This document shows, in pieces, positions 1 through 8,812 of a DNA stretch of 64,000 bases. Origin of the DNA: Mesorhizobium sp. AR10 (lineage in GTDB: Bacteria; Pseudomonadota; Alphaproteobacteria; Rhizobiales; Rhizobiaceae); NCBI RefSeq assembly GCF_024746795.1, contig NZ_CP080524.1, forward strand, positions 558,001 through 622,000. Reading direction: 5' to 3'. Under the pieces are notes generated by a model, which saw only the letters and a program-made list of their open reading frames with translations, was not told the DNA's origin and ran no database searches. How positions within the stretch are numbered: position 1 is the stretch's first letter; every line of letters starts with the position of its first letter. Made by a program: the position numbers and the translations under genes.

Positions 1-79
1 CGATGTCCAGTATGTCTGGCGCTCGATCGCGCTGTCTCTGTGGCTGCGCCAAATCCAACTTCGTGGGAACCACGCATAA
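1..79 (+). CDS. C-terminal end of an upstream gene, possibly asparagine synthetase (partial)
   Basis: An open frame enters from the left edge (first full codon at base 2) and stops with TAA at 77-79. Only 25 codons are visible. They end in a Trp-Arg...Leu-Trp-Leu-Arg pattern (VWRSIALSLWLRQ), which resembles the last helix of asparagine synthetase (glutamine-hydrolysing) family proteins found in exopolysaccharide and lasso-peptide loci. The stop overlaps the next start by one base (TAATG), so the two genes are translationally coupled. The frame is solid; the family assignment rests on a short tail and is tentative. Confidence 0.45.
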   Translation, partial: DVQYVWRSIALSLWLRQIQLRGNHA

Positions 80-1062
80 TGCCCCGGAACACATCACTCG
101 CCTCGAACCTGAGGCATGACCAGCTAGAAGGCAGGACGGTGCGACAGCCTCGCTTCTACAAGGCGTACGGCCTGACGATCAGTTCGGAAGTGGCGTTGCC
201 CGAACTGGAGCCCGCCGAGCCGGCTGCGGCCGATATCGCGATCACGGTGGGCCCAATCGACTTGCCGGAGCCTTTGCTCGATGCCGGAACCGCTTTCCGG
301 TTCGAACCGGACTGGCAGTATCTGGCATGGCCGGCGGTCGGCGCGTTTCTGATAAGCGATGCCTGCCGGATCGAAGTGGACCCGGCGCCAGGCATCGACG
401 ATCCGTTGATCGCGTTTCCGCTGCTGGGGCCGGTCATGGCGCTGCTGCTGCATCAACGCGGCTTGTTGATCCTTCACGCCAGCGCCATCGCCGTCGGTGG
501 CAAAAGTGCAATCTTCATGGGCGACAAGGGCGCCGGCAAATCAACGACTGCGGGCGCGATGATCCGCGCCGGGCATGGATTGCTCACCGACGATGTCGTG
601 GCACTCGATCTGGCCGACCCGGACCGGCCGATGATCGTTCCGGGCTTTCCGCAGCTCAAATTGGCTGCCGATGCTGCCGCCGCCATCCCTCTCAGGCAGG
701 CGGAAGTGCGCCCGCAGGTCCATCCGGCGATCGACAAGACCCAGCATCGCCTGCATGCCGGGTTTTCGCGGGACAAGGTTCCGGCGACAAGGATCTACGT
801 CCTCGAGCGCGGCGAAAAGGCAGCGATATCGCCATTGCCGGGCGTCAGTGCCCTGCCGGCAATCATCAAGTTTTCTTACGTGACACGCTTCGGCCGCCCG
901 GCCCTGGTCGGCGATTTTGCGGCCACACACCTTCGCCAATGCGCCCGGCTGGCCGACCATGTCGGCGTGTGTCGCCTTGAAGTGCCTACGGGCCTGGAGC
1001 GAATTGGCGAAGCCGTCGATCTCATCGAGAAGGATCTGGCGGTCGACAATCGTCCGCGCTGA
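79..1062 (+). CDS. HPr kinase/phosphorylase-like protein
   Basis: A 327-residue protein that keeps the C-terminal catalytic fold of HprK-type serine kinases. It has an HASA strand near residues 133-136, a Walker A loop GDKGAGKST near 148-156 and a downstream LLTDDVVAL segment near 168-176, in the order found in HPr kinase. The N-terminal part does not look like the classic HprK N domain, so this belongs to the stand-alone HprK-related group. Such proteins often sit beside asparagine synthetase and ABC exporter genes, where some phosphorylate a peptide precursor. The start at 79 is preferred over 40 because its ATG overlaps the preceding stop (TAATG). An ABC exporter follows after 7 bases. The kinase fold is clear; the substrate is unknown. 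Confidence 0.8.
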   Translation: MPRNTSLASNLRHDQLEGRTVRQPRFYKAYGLTISSEVALPELEPAEPAAADIAITVGPIDLPEPLLDAGTAFRFEPDWQYLAWPAVGAFLISDACRIEVDPAPGIDDPLIAFPLLGPVMALLLHQRGLLILHASAIAVGGKSAIFMGDKGAGKSTTAGAMIRAGHGLLTDDVVALDLADPDRPMIVPGFPQLKLAADAAAAIPLRQAEVRPQVHPAIDKTQHRLHAGFSRDKVPATRIYVLERGEKAAISPLPGVSALPAIIKFSYVTRFGRPALVGDFAATHLRQCARLADHVGVCRLEVPTGLERIGEAVDLIEKDLAVDNRPR

Positions 1063-1069
1063 GCAAAGC

Positions 1070-2911
1070 ATGGCTGGATCATCAATCTTTCGCTTGTCGC
1101 TGTTCCGGGAGGTCGCCGGGTTCGGCGCCGTCGTGGCTCGGATCGGAGGGCGGAGGGCGTGGACGGCATTGCTCTTCCTGATCCTGGGAAGCCTTACCGA
1201 AGGCATCTCGATCCTGCTTCTCGTCCCCTTGCTGCATCTGGTGGGGCGGCCCGATCAGAATTTCGCGATCAAGCTGCCTGATAACGACATGGTGCGCTGG
1301 CTGGTGCCGGACGGGACGCTGCAATTGACGACAGTGCTTTGCATGCTCGTCGGGCTTGTCGTGCTGCAGGCCGCTTTCAACCGCTTCAAATCCGTCTACA
1401 TGGCCAGGCTTCTGCTTGATTTCATCAACCGCCTGCGCATGAATCTGTTCGAGAGCATCGGCAAGGCGCGGTGGGGCATATTCGCGCGCATGCGAAGTTC
1501 CGACCTCGACCATGCCCTGACCGGCGACATAGACCGCGTGCAGGCCGCGGCTTTCTCGTTGCTGATGCTGGTGCAAATCGCGGTGCTGCTGGCCGGCTAC
1601 CTCGTGGTTTCGCTGTTCATTTCTCCCGTGATGACTTCGGTCGCCATCGTCATCGGCGTCCTGACGTTCGCGGCGTTGAAACCGTTCCGCTCCCGGGCCA
1701 CCGCATTCGGCCGGGTTTTGACGACCAATCGCCAGGAGCAATACCGCACGGTCTCGGAGTTCCTGGGCGGCATCAAGGTGGCCAAGAGCCTGAACGTCGA
1801 GGCGACGTATTACGCACAGCTTCAGTCGACGCTGGAGAGAATGAAGACCGACAACATCAACTATGTTCGCAACAGCTCGATCGGCACTGCGCTGTTCCAG
1901 GTGGCCAGCGTCATCGGCTTGAGCGTCTTCGTCTACATCGCGCTGGTTCGCTTCAATCTTTCGCTGGCCGAAATCGTCGTCCTGCTTCTGGTTTTCATGC
2001 GCATTGCGCCGCGCTTCATGGATATGCAGACGCAGGCGCAACAGATTTTGATCAATCTGCCCGCCTATGCCTCGATGCGAGACTTGCAGACGCGTTTCGA
2101 CGCCGAGCGCGAACCCGCGAATGACGAGCCTGAGGCAAATGGAAAACTGTCGCTCGACAAGGGGCTGAACATACGCAATGTCTCCTTTGCCTATGGCGAC
2201 GGCACCAGCAAGCCCGTCGTAAGCGACATCACCTTCGGCCTTCCCGCCGGCAAGGTGACGGCGCTTATCGGCCCCTCAGGATCGGGCAAGAGCACGATCG
2301 CCGACATGCTGCTTGGGCTGCTGGAGCCGACGGAAGGCAGAATTCTTGCCGATGGCGTCGAGATCGATGCTGCCAATCGCAGGCGCTGGCGCGATCAGGT
2401 GGCGTATGTGCCGCAGGATGTGTTCCTGCTGCACGAGACGATCGCCGCAAATCTTCGCCTTGCCGCGCCGCAAGCCAGCAATGACGATCTTTGGACGGCG
2501 CTTCGATCGGCGCATGCCGCGGAGTTTGTCGAGCGGCTCGAGCACCAGCTCGATACGGTGGTCGGCGACCGCGGCGTCCGGCTGTCAGGCGGTGAACGCC
2601 AGCGGATAGCACTGGCGCGGGCGCTGCTTCGCAGACCGTCCCTGCTCATTCTGGATGAGGCCACCAGCGCGCTCGACTGGCAGAACCAGTCGTTGATAGC
2701 CAAGTCGATCGACGGGCTGCGCGGCTCGATGACGATCCTGACCATTGCGCACCGGCCATCGATGATCGCTTTCGCCGACTGGGTCGTGGCCATGGAAAAT
2801 GGCCGGATCGTCGAGGTCGGGCAGTATCAAAGATTGAAGGAAAAATCCGGAAGCCGCTTGTCCAGGATGCTGTCGGGCGAGCAATCCGAGAGGGAACCGG
2901 CTAGCGCATGA
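1070..2911 (+). CDS. ABC exporter, fused permease and ATPase
   Basis: A 613-residue half-transporter of the MsbA/lasso-D type, expected to work as a homodimer in the inner membrane. Residues 1-330 hold about six hydrophobic segments. The C-terminal ATPase carries Walker A GPSGSGKST, signature LSGGERQR, Walker B LLILDEATSALD and an H-loop IAHRPS. No N-terminal C39 peptidase is present, so it would export an already mature substrate. The ATG at 1070 lies 7 bases after the HprK-like stop and places the first membrane segment near the N terminus. An earlier in-frame start at 917 would only add sequence overlapping the kinase gene. Context suggests export of a modified peptide or a polysaccharide precursor; the substrate is not determined by sequence. 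Confidence 0.85.
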   Translation: MAGSSIFRLSLFREVAGFGAVVARIGGRRAWTALLFLILGSLTEGISILLLVPLLHLVGRPDQNFAIKLPDNDMVRWLVPDGTLQLTTVLCMLVGLVVLQAAFNRFKSVYMARLLLDFINRLRMNLFESIGKARWGIFARMRSSDLDHALTGDIDRVQAAAFSLLMLVQIAVLLAGYLVVSLFISPVMTSVAIVIGVLTFAALKPFRSRATAFGRVLTTNRQEQYRTVSEFLGGIKVAKSLNVEATYYAQLQSTLERMKTDNINYVRNSSIGTALFQVASVIGLSVFVYIALVRFNLSLAEIVVLLLVFMRIAPRFMDMQTQAQQILINLPAYASMRDLQTRFDAEREPANDEPEANGKLSLDKGLNIRNVSFAYGDGTSKPVVSDITFGLPAGKVTALIGPSGSGKSTIADMLLGLLEPTEGRILADGVEIDAANRRRWRDQVAYVPQDVFLLHETIAANLRLAAPQASNDDLWTALRSAHAAEFVERLEHQLDTVVGDRGVRLSGGERQRIALARALLRRPSLLILDEATSALDWQNQSLIAKSIDGLRGSMTILTIAHRPSMIAFADWVVAMENGRIVEVGQYQRLKEKSGSRLSRMLSGEQSEREPASA

Positions 2912-2949
2912 CCCCCAAAATCGGATCGATTTTGGAAAGGATCATTCGC
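2904..2949. repeat. Palindromic intergenic repeat overlapping the ABC exporter stop
   Basis: An imperfect palindrome: GCATGACCCCCAAAATC at the left is mirrored by GATTTTGGAAAGGATCAT at the right around a central ATCGGATCGAT. It overlaps the TGA stop at 2909-2911. It resembles the short palindromic elements (GCATGATCC...GAAAATCGG) scattered between genes in Mesorhizobium and related genomes. It may act as a weak terminator or an RNA-stability element for the exporter transcript. Confidence 0.6.
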
Positions 2950-3043
2950 CAGATCACAGTCCCGCAGCGTCCTTTGCGGATCCAAAACGACGCGCGCGGC
3001 GCTGTGGCGCGACTGAGATCGACGTCGCGGCCTGAAACGATGT

Positions 3044-3316
3044 TCAGTGAATGCTTCGCCTGGCGCTGAATTTCTCGCCTTCGGTGGCTTTGTCCGCGTT
3101 CAGGCTTCTTTCGGCTTCGCGGGCCTTGTCGGCCGATGTCGGGGCGCTCCTGGCGACCATGACGTAGATCAGCAGGAAGTAGCCTACTTGAATGATGACG
3201 GCACAGACGACAACGCGAACCAATGCTGTGCCAAGGGACGCGCCGTCGGCATAGGACCATGCCACCACGATCGCGAGGGCGAAAATCATTCCGATGATGA
3301 ATTTTGGTAGGGACAT
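3044..3316 (-). CDS. Exopolysaccharide production repressor, ExoX/SyrA family
   Basis: A 90-residue inner-membrane protein with two hydrophobic helices (about residues 5-20 and 28-48) separated by a short SYADGASLG loop, then a charged Ala/Glu/Lys-rich cytoplasmic tail. Start MSLPKF, the helix pattern and the CAVIIQVGYFLL segment match the SyrA/ExoX/PsiA group of small proteins, which lower exopolysaccharide synthesis post-translationally, in Sinorhizobium through ExoY. The start at 3316 is chosen because family members begin MSLP; the frame continues upstream to 3391 without added similarity. It is transcribed away from exoY, the pairing expected for this regulator. The family call is by recognition and fairly secure. 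Confidence 0.75.
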   Translation of the reverse strand: MSLPKFIIGMIFALAIVVAWSYADGASLGTALVRVVVCAVIIQVGYFLLIYVMVARSAPTSADKAREAERSLNADKATEGEKFSARRSIH

Positions 3317-3924
3317 GGCCGACGATCCGTCAACCAGCCCGAGCATACAAAAACGACGACTTACCCACCCGAGTATCTCCCCATTCGCCATGCGGGCTTA
3401 TTCAGTTTGCCCGCTTTCGGCCGGTTGCTTCCGACCTTTCCAACCTATCGAGACTCTAACAGAAATAATTTGCGACTCTATTAAGGCGGTAAACTGACGG
3501 CAAGGGCAACCGCAAATAATTTTGCACGGGTTTCCGAGATCGACTCTGCCATGTTGCGACGCACACGTAGCCACCACAGCCAATCTCAGGTCACGAAACC
3601 TGCGCCAGTAAAATCTACAATATTGAATAGTATTTTATGCGAATAACTTTACTCTCTGCACCATCTAAGAGCCATCTCATGTTCCGCGACCCGCTGGAAA
3701 GAACGAATCTCCCCAAATTGGCCTCAAAAAGGTACTAGATTTCCTGACTTTGCTCATAGATTGTCACAAACGTGCCACAAAGGCGAAATTTTGTGCAGGA
3801 CGAGTTTATTATTTAGTCAAATCATGACGTGACTATTTCAACAGCATGGGAAATTGTGTGTTGCGCTGCAGCATTTTTTTGATATCTTGCCGTAAACCAT
3901 TCGTTGAACGTATGGAGTTTCGGC
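3317..3924. promoter_or_regulatory. AT-rich divergent control region between exoX-like and exoY
   Basis: About 600 bases without a convincing gene, clearly richer in A and T than the flanks, especially 3590-3900. It must hold the promoters for the divergent exoX-like and exoY genes. A 6-base inverted repeat (TAGTCA at 3814-3819 and TGACTA at 3830-3835, 10-base spacer) lies about 90 bases before the exoY start and is a candidate operator. A GGAG at 3914-3917 is the exoY ribosome-binding site. No -10/-35 pair can be assigned with confidence. Confidence 0.5.
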
Positions 3925-4602
3925 ATGAGGGATATCGTTAAGTCGGCCAATGCGGGCTTTTCGCAGGTCGGCATTGATTTTCCGCCACCGATCGGCGGGC
4001 TGCTCAAACGCAGTTTTGATATTATTGGTTCACTGGTCGGCCTGGTAGCGCTCAGCCCGCTGTTTGTGATGGTCGCGCTGCTTGTCAAGCTGTCCGACGG
4101 CGGCTCGATTTTCTACGGTCACAAGCGGATCGGGCGGGGCGGGCGGATTTTCCCGTGCCTCAAGTTCCGCACGATGGTGCCGGACGGGGAACGGGTGCTG
4201 GCCGCTTACCTTGCGGCCAATCCGGACGCCAAAGCCGAATGGATAGCGACCCGCAAGCTGAAGAACGATCCGCGCGTCACGCGTGTCGGAGCCGTGCTGA
4301 GGAAGCTCAGCCTCGATGAGTTGCCGCAGATCATCAACATCCTGCAGGGCGATATGAGCCTTGTCGGACCTCGCCCCGTGGTGCGCGACGAGCTTGAGAT
4401 CTATGGCAGTGCAGCGGTTTATTACCTGAAGTCGCGCCCCGGCCTGACCGGGCTTTGGCAGGTCAGCGGACGCAACGATGTTTCCTATGACAGCCGTGTC
4501 GCGTTCGATCGGCATTATGTCGAGAACTGGTCGCTGTTCGAGGACGTTCGGATCATCATCAAGACCGTGCCTGCCGTCTGGATGTCACGCGGCTCCTACT
4601 AA
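3925..4602 (+). CDS. exoY: Undecaprenyl-phosphate sugar transferase, ExoY-like
   Basis: A 225-residue polyprenol-phosphate glycosyl-1-phosphate transferase that would start repeat-unit assembly by moving hexose-1-phosphate (galactose in succinoglycan) to undecaprenyl phosphate at the inner membrane. Seen: one N-terminal membrane helix ([19 protein letters not shown]), a KFRTM segment, the KLSLDELPQ block, the LVGPRP motif, and [14 protein letters not shown] near the end, all hallmarks of the bacterial sugar transferase family. The length is almost that of Sinorhizobium ExoY. ATG at 3925 is preferred because GGAG at 3914-3917 sits 7 bases upstream; a TTG at 3904 in frame is less likely. The exoF-like gene follows by 57 bases. 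Confidence 0.88.
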   Translation: MRDIVKSANAGFSQVGIDFPPPIGGLLKRSFDIIGSLVGLVALSPLFVMVALLVKLSDGGSIFYGHKRIGRGGRIFPCLKFRTMVPDGERVLAAYLAANPDAKAEWIATRKLKNDPRVTRVGAVLRKLSLDELPQIINILQGDMSLVGPRPVVRDELEIYGSAAVYYLKSRPGLTGLWQVSGRNDVSYDSRVAFDRHYVENWSLFEDVRIIIKTVPAVWMSRGSY

Positions 4603-4659
4603 CCGGGCCTTAAAGCCGCCTTTGCGGCGCGGCGATACCGACAGCAAGCTCATCGGGCG

Positions 4660-5964
4660 ATGGGGCCAAAGCGGATCGGAAACGTTCAGTTGAAAACAGA
4701 TATTTTCGAATTCCTTCGCACCGGCAGGACTGCCGGTCGTTTGGCGCCGGCCCGCCTGGTGACCGCTTGCCTCGCACTGTCCCTCACCTTCCCGCAGATG
4801 GCCGCAGCCGACGAGTATCGCCTCGGCTCGCAGGACAAGCTCAACATCCGCGTCGCCGAATGGCAGACCGTCGAAGGCACGTTCCGCGACTGGTCGGCCG
4901 TAAACGGAGAATACACGGTCGGTCCCGCCGGAACCTTGTCGGTGCCGTTCGTGGGCGAGATGCCGGCGGTCGGCAAGACCACTTCGGAGATAGCTGCCGC
5001 GATCGGCCAGGCATTGCAGCGTAAGCTGGCGCTGTCGGACCGCCCGGAAGCATCGGTGGAAATGGTGCTGTTCCGGCCGTTCTACATTTCGGGCGAGGTG
5101 CAAACCCCCGGCCAGTTTCCTTACGTGCCCGAGCTGACCGTGCTGAAGGCGATCAGCGTTGCCGGCGGCATAAGGCGCAACGCCGATTACGGCCCTCAGC
5201 TCGGCAAGGACCTGGTTACCGCCAAGGGCAATTACGACATTTACGAGGACCAGCAGGTTCGCCTGCTTGTCAGGCGGGCCCGTATCGATGCCGACATTGC
5301 CGGCAAATCGAGCTTCGAAGTGCCGAAGGAGATCGCAGACGATCCGCGACTGCCGCCCATCGTCGCCGATGAAATGGCGATTCTGACGTCCGACCAGAAG
5401 AAGCTGAAGCTGAAGCTGCAGGCGCTCGATGAATTGAAGGGCGTTTTGCAGGCCGAAATCGAATCGCTGGAGAAGAAGATCACCAACCAGCAGCGACAGG
5501 TCGACCTGGCCAAGCAACAACTCGACAGCATCGGTCCGCTGGCGCAGAAGGGCTTGATCGTCAACACGCGTGTGCTGACTTCGGAGCAATCGATCGCCAA
5601 TCTGCAGGGCCAGGTCCTGGATTATGAAACGGCCATCCTTACCGCCAAGCAGTCGATCAGCAAGGCGACGCAGGACGCCATCGATGCCGAGAACACCCAA
5701 AGTTCGAGCCTCGCCGCCGACCGCCAGCAAACCGAGACGGATCTGAACGAGGCCACACTCAGGGTGGGCATGCAGAAAGCCCTCATGACAGCGGCCACGG
5801 ACCCTGCATCCCAGCCGCTCGGAAACAACGAACAACCCAGCCTGACTTACGCGCTGGTTCGAGAGGTCGACGGCAAGACCAGCGAGATCGCCGCTACCGA
5901 GGACACGCCGGTGCTGCCGGGCGACGTGATCAAGGTGAAGCTGGCGCCGATGGCCAGCCAATAG
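4660..5964 (+). CDS. exoF: Polysaccharide export periplasmic/outer-membrane protein, ExoF-like
   Basis: A 434-residue Wza/ExoF-type protein. A signal sequence (LVTACLALSLTFPQMAAA) is followed by the polysaccharide biosynthesis/export domain beginning YRLGSQDKLNIRV and by a soluble ligand-binding beta-grasp domain with ISGEVQTPGQFPY and AGGIRR. The second half is a long Lys/Glu/Gln-rich coiled coil (about residues 245-330), as in ExoF. It should connect polymerisation at the inner membrane with export. ATG at 4660 lacks a good Shine-Dalgarno; a TTG at 4690 is an alternative that still leaves the signal peptide intact. The order exoY-exoF matches Sinorhizobium. Confidence 0.8.
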   Translation: MGPKRIGNVQLKTDIFEFLRTGRTAGRLAPARLVTACLALSLTFPQMAAADEYRLGSQDKLNIRVAEWQTVEGTFRDWSAVNGEYTVGPAGTLSVPFVGEMPAVGKTTSEIAAAIGQALQRKLALSDRPEASVEMVLFRPFYISGEVQTPGQFPYVPELTVLKAISVAGGIRRNADYGPQLGKDLVTAKGNYDIYEDQQVRLLVRRARIDADIAGKSSFEVPKEIADDPRLPPIVADEMAILTSDQKKLKLKLQALDELKGVLQAEIESLEKKITNQQRQVDLAKQQLDSIGPLAQKGLIVNTRVLTSEQSIANLQGQVLDYETAILTAKQSISKATQDAIDAENTQSSSLAADRQQTETDLNEATLRVGMQKALMTAATDPASQPLGNNEQPSLTYALVREVDGKTSEIAATEDTPVLPGDVIKVKLAPMASQ

Positions 5965-6094
5965 GGGCCAGTCGACAGGCGTTGGGAACGAGCTTGGCGG
6001 GTGCGGACGCTGTGACCGGCAAGGGTTGAACAGGCAGCGTTGAAATGCCGCCCGGACGGGCGGAAGCGCAGCGATCCGCTGGTGAAAGCACAGA

Positions 6095-7186
6095 ATGCAG
6101 CCGTCAACCCGTCACGTTTATCTCAATCTCGACGCGTTGCGTGGCGTCGCAGCCATAAGCGTGATGCTTTATCATTTCTCGCCGTTCATCACCGACGGCA
6201 AGGTGCTTCCCTCAAGCTATCTAGCGGTCGACCTGTTCTTTCTGCTGAGCGGTTTTGTCATCGCTCACGCCTATGACAGGAAGATCGAAACCGGGATGGG
6301 GTTCGGCACATTCCTGCTGATCCGGCTGATTCGCCTCTATCCGCTTTACCTTGCCGGCACGCTGCTTGGCTTTTTCTATCTGCTGATCAAGAACCGGCTC
6401 ATGCCTGCGGAATACCTGCCGCTTTCGGACATCGCCGTGATGCTGACGACGGGCATGTTTTTCATTCCGCTGGTCAGCAGCGCCTATCACACGATCTTTC
6501 CGCTCAACCCCGCCTCCTGGTCGCTGTTTTTCGAGCTTCTCGTCAACATCGCCTATTTCCTGCTGTTCTTCGTCCTCTCGAAAAGAGTGCTGGCGAGCCT
6601 CATCGCCGGCAGCCTCGTGCTGCTGGTCGTGGCGGCGGCTCTGGCCGGCACGCTCGACTTCGGCATGACCGGACAAACCATCATCAGCGGCTTGCCGCGC
6701 GTGTGTTTCTCGTTCTTTCTTGGCGTGCTGCTGTGCCGATCGATAGGACTTTATCGGGGCAAGCTGGGCTTCCTGCAGACGGGCTACTGGATCGAGATTT
6801 CGATCGTGCTGACGCTGGTGGCCTTTGCCATCGCGCCGGGCGGCGCAATGCGCCCGATCTATGATCTGATCTGCATCGTGCTGCTGTTTCCGATCATGGT
6901 CGTGGTTGGAGCCTTGGCGCCAACCCATCCGCGCTGCTCAAAGCTCTACAGCTGGCTCGGGCGGATTTCCTACCCGATCTACATCATTCACACGCCGCTG
7001 CTGATGATCATCGCCGGAGCCGGCAAGGCCGTGTCCATCGATCCTTTCGCAAATCATCCCTGGTTCGGCATCGTTATGGCCATTGCCGTGATCGTCATCG
7101 GCGACATCGGGACCCGCATCTTCGACGAACCGGTGCGGCGGTTTCTGCAGCGGCAAATGCTGCCGCGCCCTCGCGCCATTGCGTAA
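6095..7186 (+). CDS. Membrane acyltransferase 3 family protein, ExoZ/OatA-like
   Basis: A 363-residue integral membrane protein with about ten hydrophobic segments. It opens with YLNLDALRGVAAISVMLYHF, the start of acyltransferase-3 proteins; the Arg and the His near residue 25 are the conserved catalytic-region residues. Members transfer acetyl or other acyl groups onto surface sugars; ExoZ acetylates succinoglycan. In Sinorhizobium exoZ sits beside exoQ and exoF, as here. GGTGA at 6081-6085 precedes the ATG. The family is certain; acetylation of this organism's exopolysaccharide is inferred from position. Confidence 0.8.
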   Translation: MQPSTRHVYLNLDALRGVAAISVMLYHFSPFITDGKVLPSSYLAVDLFFLLSGFVIAHAYDRKIETGMGFGTFLLIRLIRLYPLYLAGTLLGFFYLLIKNRLMPAEYLPLSDIAVMLTTGMFFIPLVSSAYHTIFPLNPASWSLFFELLVNIAYFLLFFVLSKRVLASLIAGSLVLLVVAAALAGTLDFGMTGQTIISGLPRVCFSFFLGVLLCRSIGLYRGKLGFLQTGYWIEISIVLTLVAFAIAPGGAMRPIYDLICIVLLFPIMVVVGALAPTHPRCSKLYSWLGRISYPIYIIHTPLLMIIAGAGKAVSIDPFANHPWFGIVMAIAVIVIGDIGTRIFDEPVRRFLQRQMLPRPRAIA

Positions 7187-7247
7187 AGCCCGGAACCTTT
7201 CAGGCTCGTCGCCCCGCCACCCCAATCGATCAACAGGAACAAGCGTT

Positions 7248-8513
7248 TCAGCTGCCTGCGACTTTGGCTTCCTGGATGGCAATCCGGCTACGCTGTCGCC
7301 GGACCTGAGGCACGCTGCGCAGCTTGAAGAGGCTGTAGTAGACGACGAATGACGCCGTGAAATACGGGCCCAGCATTTCGACTTCGAAGAAGGAGCGGAG
7401 CAACATCAGGCCCACCGCGCCGGCAAGGACGACCGAGTCGGCGCGCCAATCGCGAAATATCACGGTCGAGATATGTCCGTAGAAGGCGCGCAGGATGATC
7501 AGCGAAATCAGCGACATCCCGACAAAGCCGAGTTCGACCAGGGTCTCGATATAGGTGTTGTGGAAATGGAAGCCGGTGCGGGTGGTGATGAAGAACTCGG
7601 CCCACAGCCTTTCGGCCTCGGCAAAACCCTGCACCCAATAGGCGGCATAGCCATAGCCGAGGATGGGGAACTGCTGGGCAGCCTCCCAGCCCTGCTCCCA
7701 GAGATAGGTGCGCCCGGTGAGGGTCGAGTCCTTACCGAAGATGCCGAGCACGAAATCCATAAGGCCAAGATTCAAGGCGGCAAAGACCGACGCAACCAGC
7801 GTGCAGGCGCCGACCGCGAACAGAACCCGCCGATAGCGGCGCGACAACACCTTGCTCATGGCAAGCAGGATGACGATCGCCAGAGCCGCCGGCAGCGACG
7901 CCACCGAGGTAGCGGAGTGGGCGATGGCGAGCATATAAACCGACAGCAGGCCGATCGGCGCCGTCCAGACCAGGCTTGGCCAGCCACGCCGGTAAAAGAT
8001 GGCAAAAACGAAGCAGAGATAGATGCCGAGCGAGGAGAAGAAGCCAACCTGGTTCTTGGAGCCGAAGGCGCCGACGAAATTGGTGGTGCCGTCGATGATA
8101 TCGGTCGCATAGCCGCCGACACGCAGCGAATAGAGCAGGACGAAGAAAATCCCGATCAGCGAGCCCACCACCAAAGTTCGGACGCTGACCGTGCGCGCGG
8201 CAATGTAGGCGCACAGGATATGCGAGAAATACTGGATTGCCGCCCTCGCCGTGATACTGGGCGCATGCGACCAGAACACCGATAAGCAGACATAGGCGAC
8301 AAACAGCAGCGGCAGCCAGGCGTCGGAGAGATGGCGCAAAAACCGCCGGTAGTCGACCAAGATGAGCGGAAGCCAGACCGCATAGTAGGCCAGGATCAGG
8401 ATCGGACCGAAATTGGTGGAGTAGGCGAAGGCAAAGACCGAAACCGCAACGGCAAAGCTGCCATAGACGGCGCTCTTTTCCGGTTCGACCAGCAGGGATT
8501 TTGGAATCTTCAT
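7248..8513 (-). CDS. exoQ: Exopolysaccharide polymerase/O-antigen ligase family, ExoQ-like
   Basis: A 421-residue polytopic protein with roughly eleven hydrophobic helices and a large periplasmic loop containing TLTGRTYLWEQGWEAA and FHFHNTYIETLVELG. These two blocks match the Wzy_C/O-antigen ligase signature (GR..W and HN.Y...L.E.G). In the exo block the expected role is joining repeat units into polymer, as ExoQ does. It is convergent with the acyltransferase gene rather than co-directional. The ATG at 8513 (MKIPKSLLVEP) is used; a TTG at 8549 would add 12 residues without a better ribosome-binding site. The upstream 8514-8812 gap holds no gene seen and should carry its promoter. Confidence 0.75.
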   Translation of the reverse strand: MKIPKSLLVEPEKSAVYGSFAVAVSVFAFAYSTNFGPILILAYYAVWLPLILVDYRRFLRHLSDAWLPLLFVAYVCLSVFWSHAPSITARAAIQYFSHILCAYIAARTVSVRTLVVGSLIGIFFVLLYSLRVGGYATDIIDGTTNFVGAFGSKNQVGFFSSLGIYLCFVFAIFYRRGWPSLVWTAPIGLLSVYMLAIAHSATSVASLPAALAIVILLAMSKVLSRRYRRVLFAVGACTLVASVFAALNLGLMDFVLGIFGKDSTLTGRTYLWEQGWEAAQQFPILGYGYAAYWVQGFAEAERLWAEFFITTRTGFHFHNTYIETLVELGFVGMSLISLIILRAFYGHISTVIFRDWRADSVVLAGAVGLMLLRSFFEVEMLGPYFTASFVVYYSLFKLRSVPQVRRQRSRIAIQEAKVAGS

Positions 8514-8812
8514 ATCGGTATCGGATTTCTCATCCACATGGCCATTCAATTGGGCACGGCGCCGATCGGCGATTTATCCGCGAGATGCCGGCTCTGGGCG
8601 CCTATTGTGCAGTGCAACATAACTTACCGCCCCATCGCCTGTCACTCAATGGCAAATGTGTCGCGGGCAAGTGGGGGACCATAACCCATAGGAATGGCGC
8701 GAATGCGGCTCATCTGGCGCAAAATCAGGTCGGCGCCTGACGGACTCCTGAAACAACCGGAGCGCCAAGATTCGCCAGGAAGGCGATCGACACCCCGCGA
8801 TCAACCCCGTGC

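Noticed and set aside
917..1069. Upstream extension of the ABC exporter
   Set aside because: The extra residues are the kinase gene read in another frame; the ATG at 1070 fits the exporter family.
4585..5961. Long minus-strand frame opposite the exoF-like gene
   Set aside because: Gln/Leu/Arg/His-rich antisense shadow of a GC-rich gene, with no ribosome-binding site.
6048..6063. CCGCCCG-GA-CGGGCGG palindrome before the acyltransferase gene
   Set aside because: The 7-base stem has only a 2-base loop and no T-run, so it is too weak to call a terminator.
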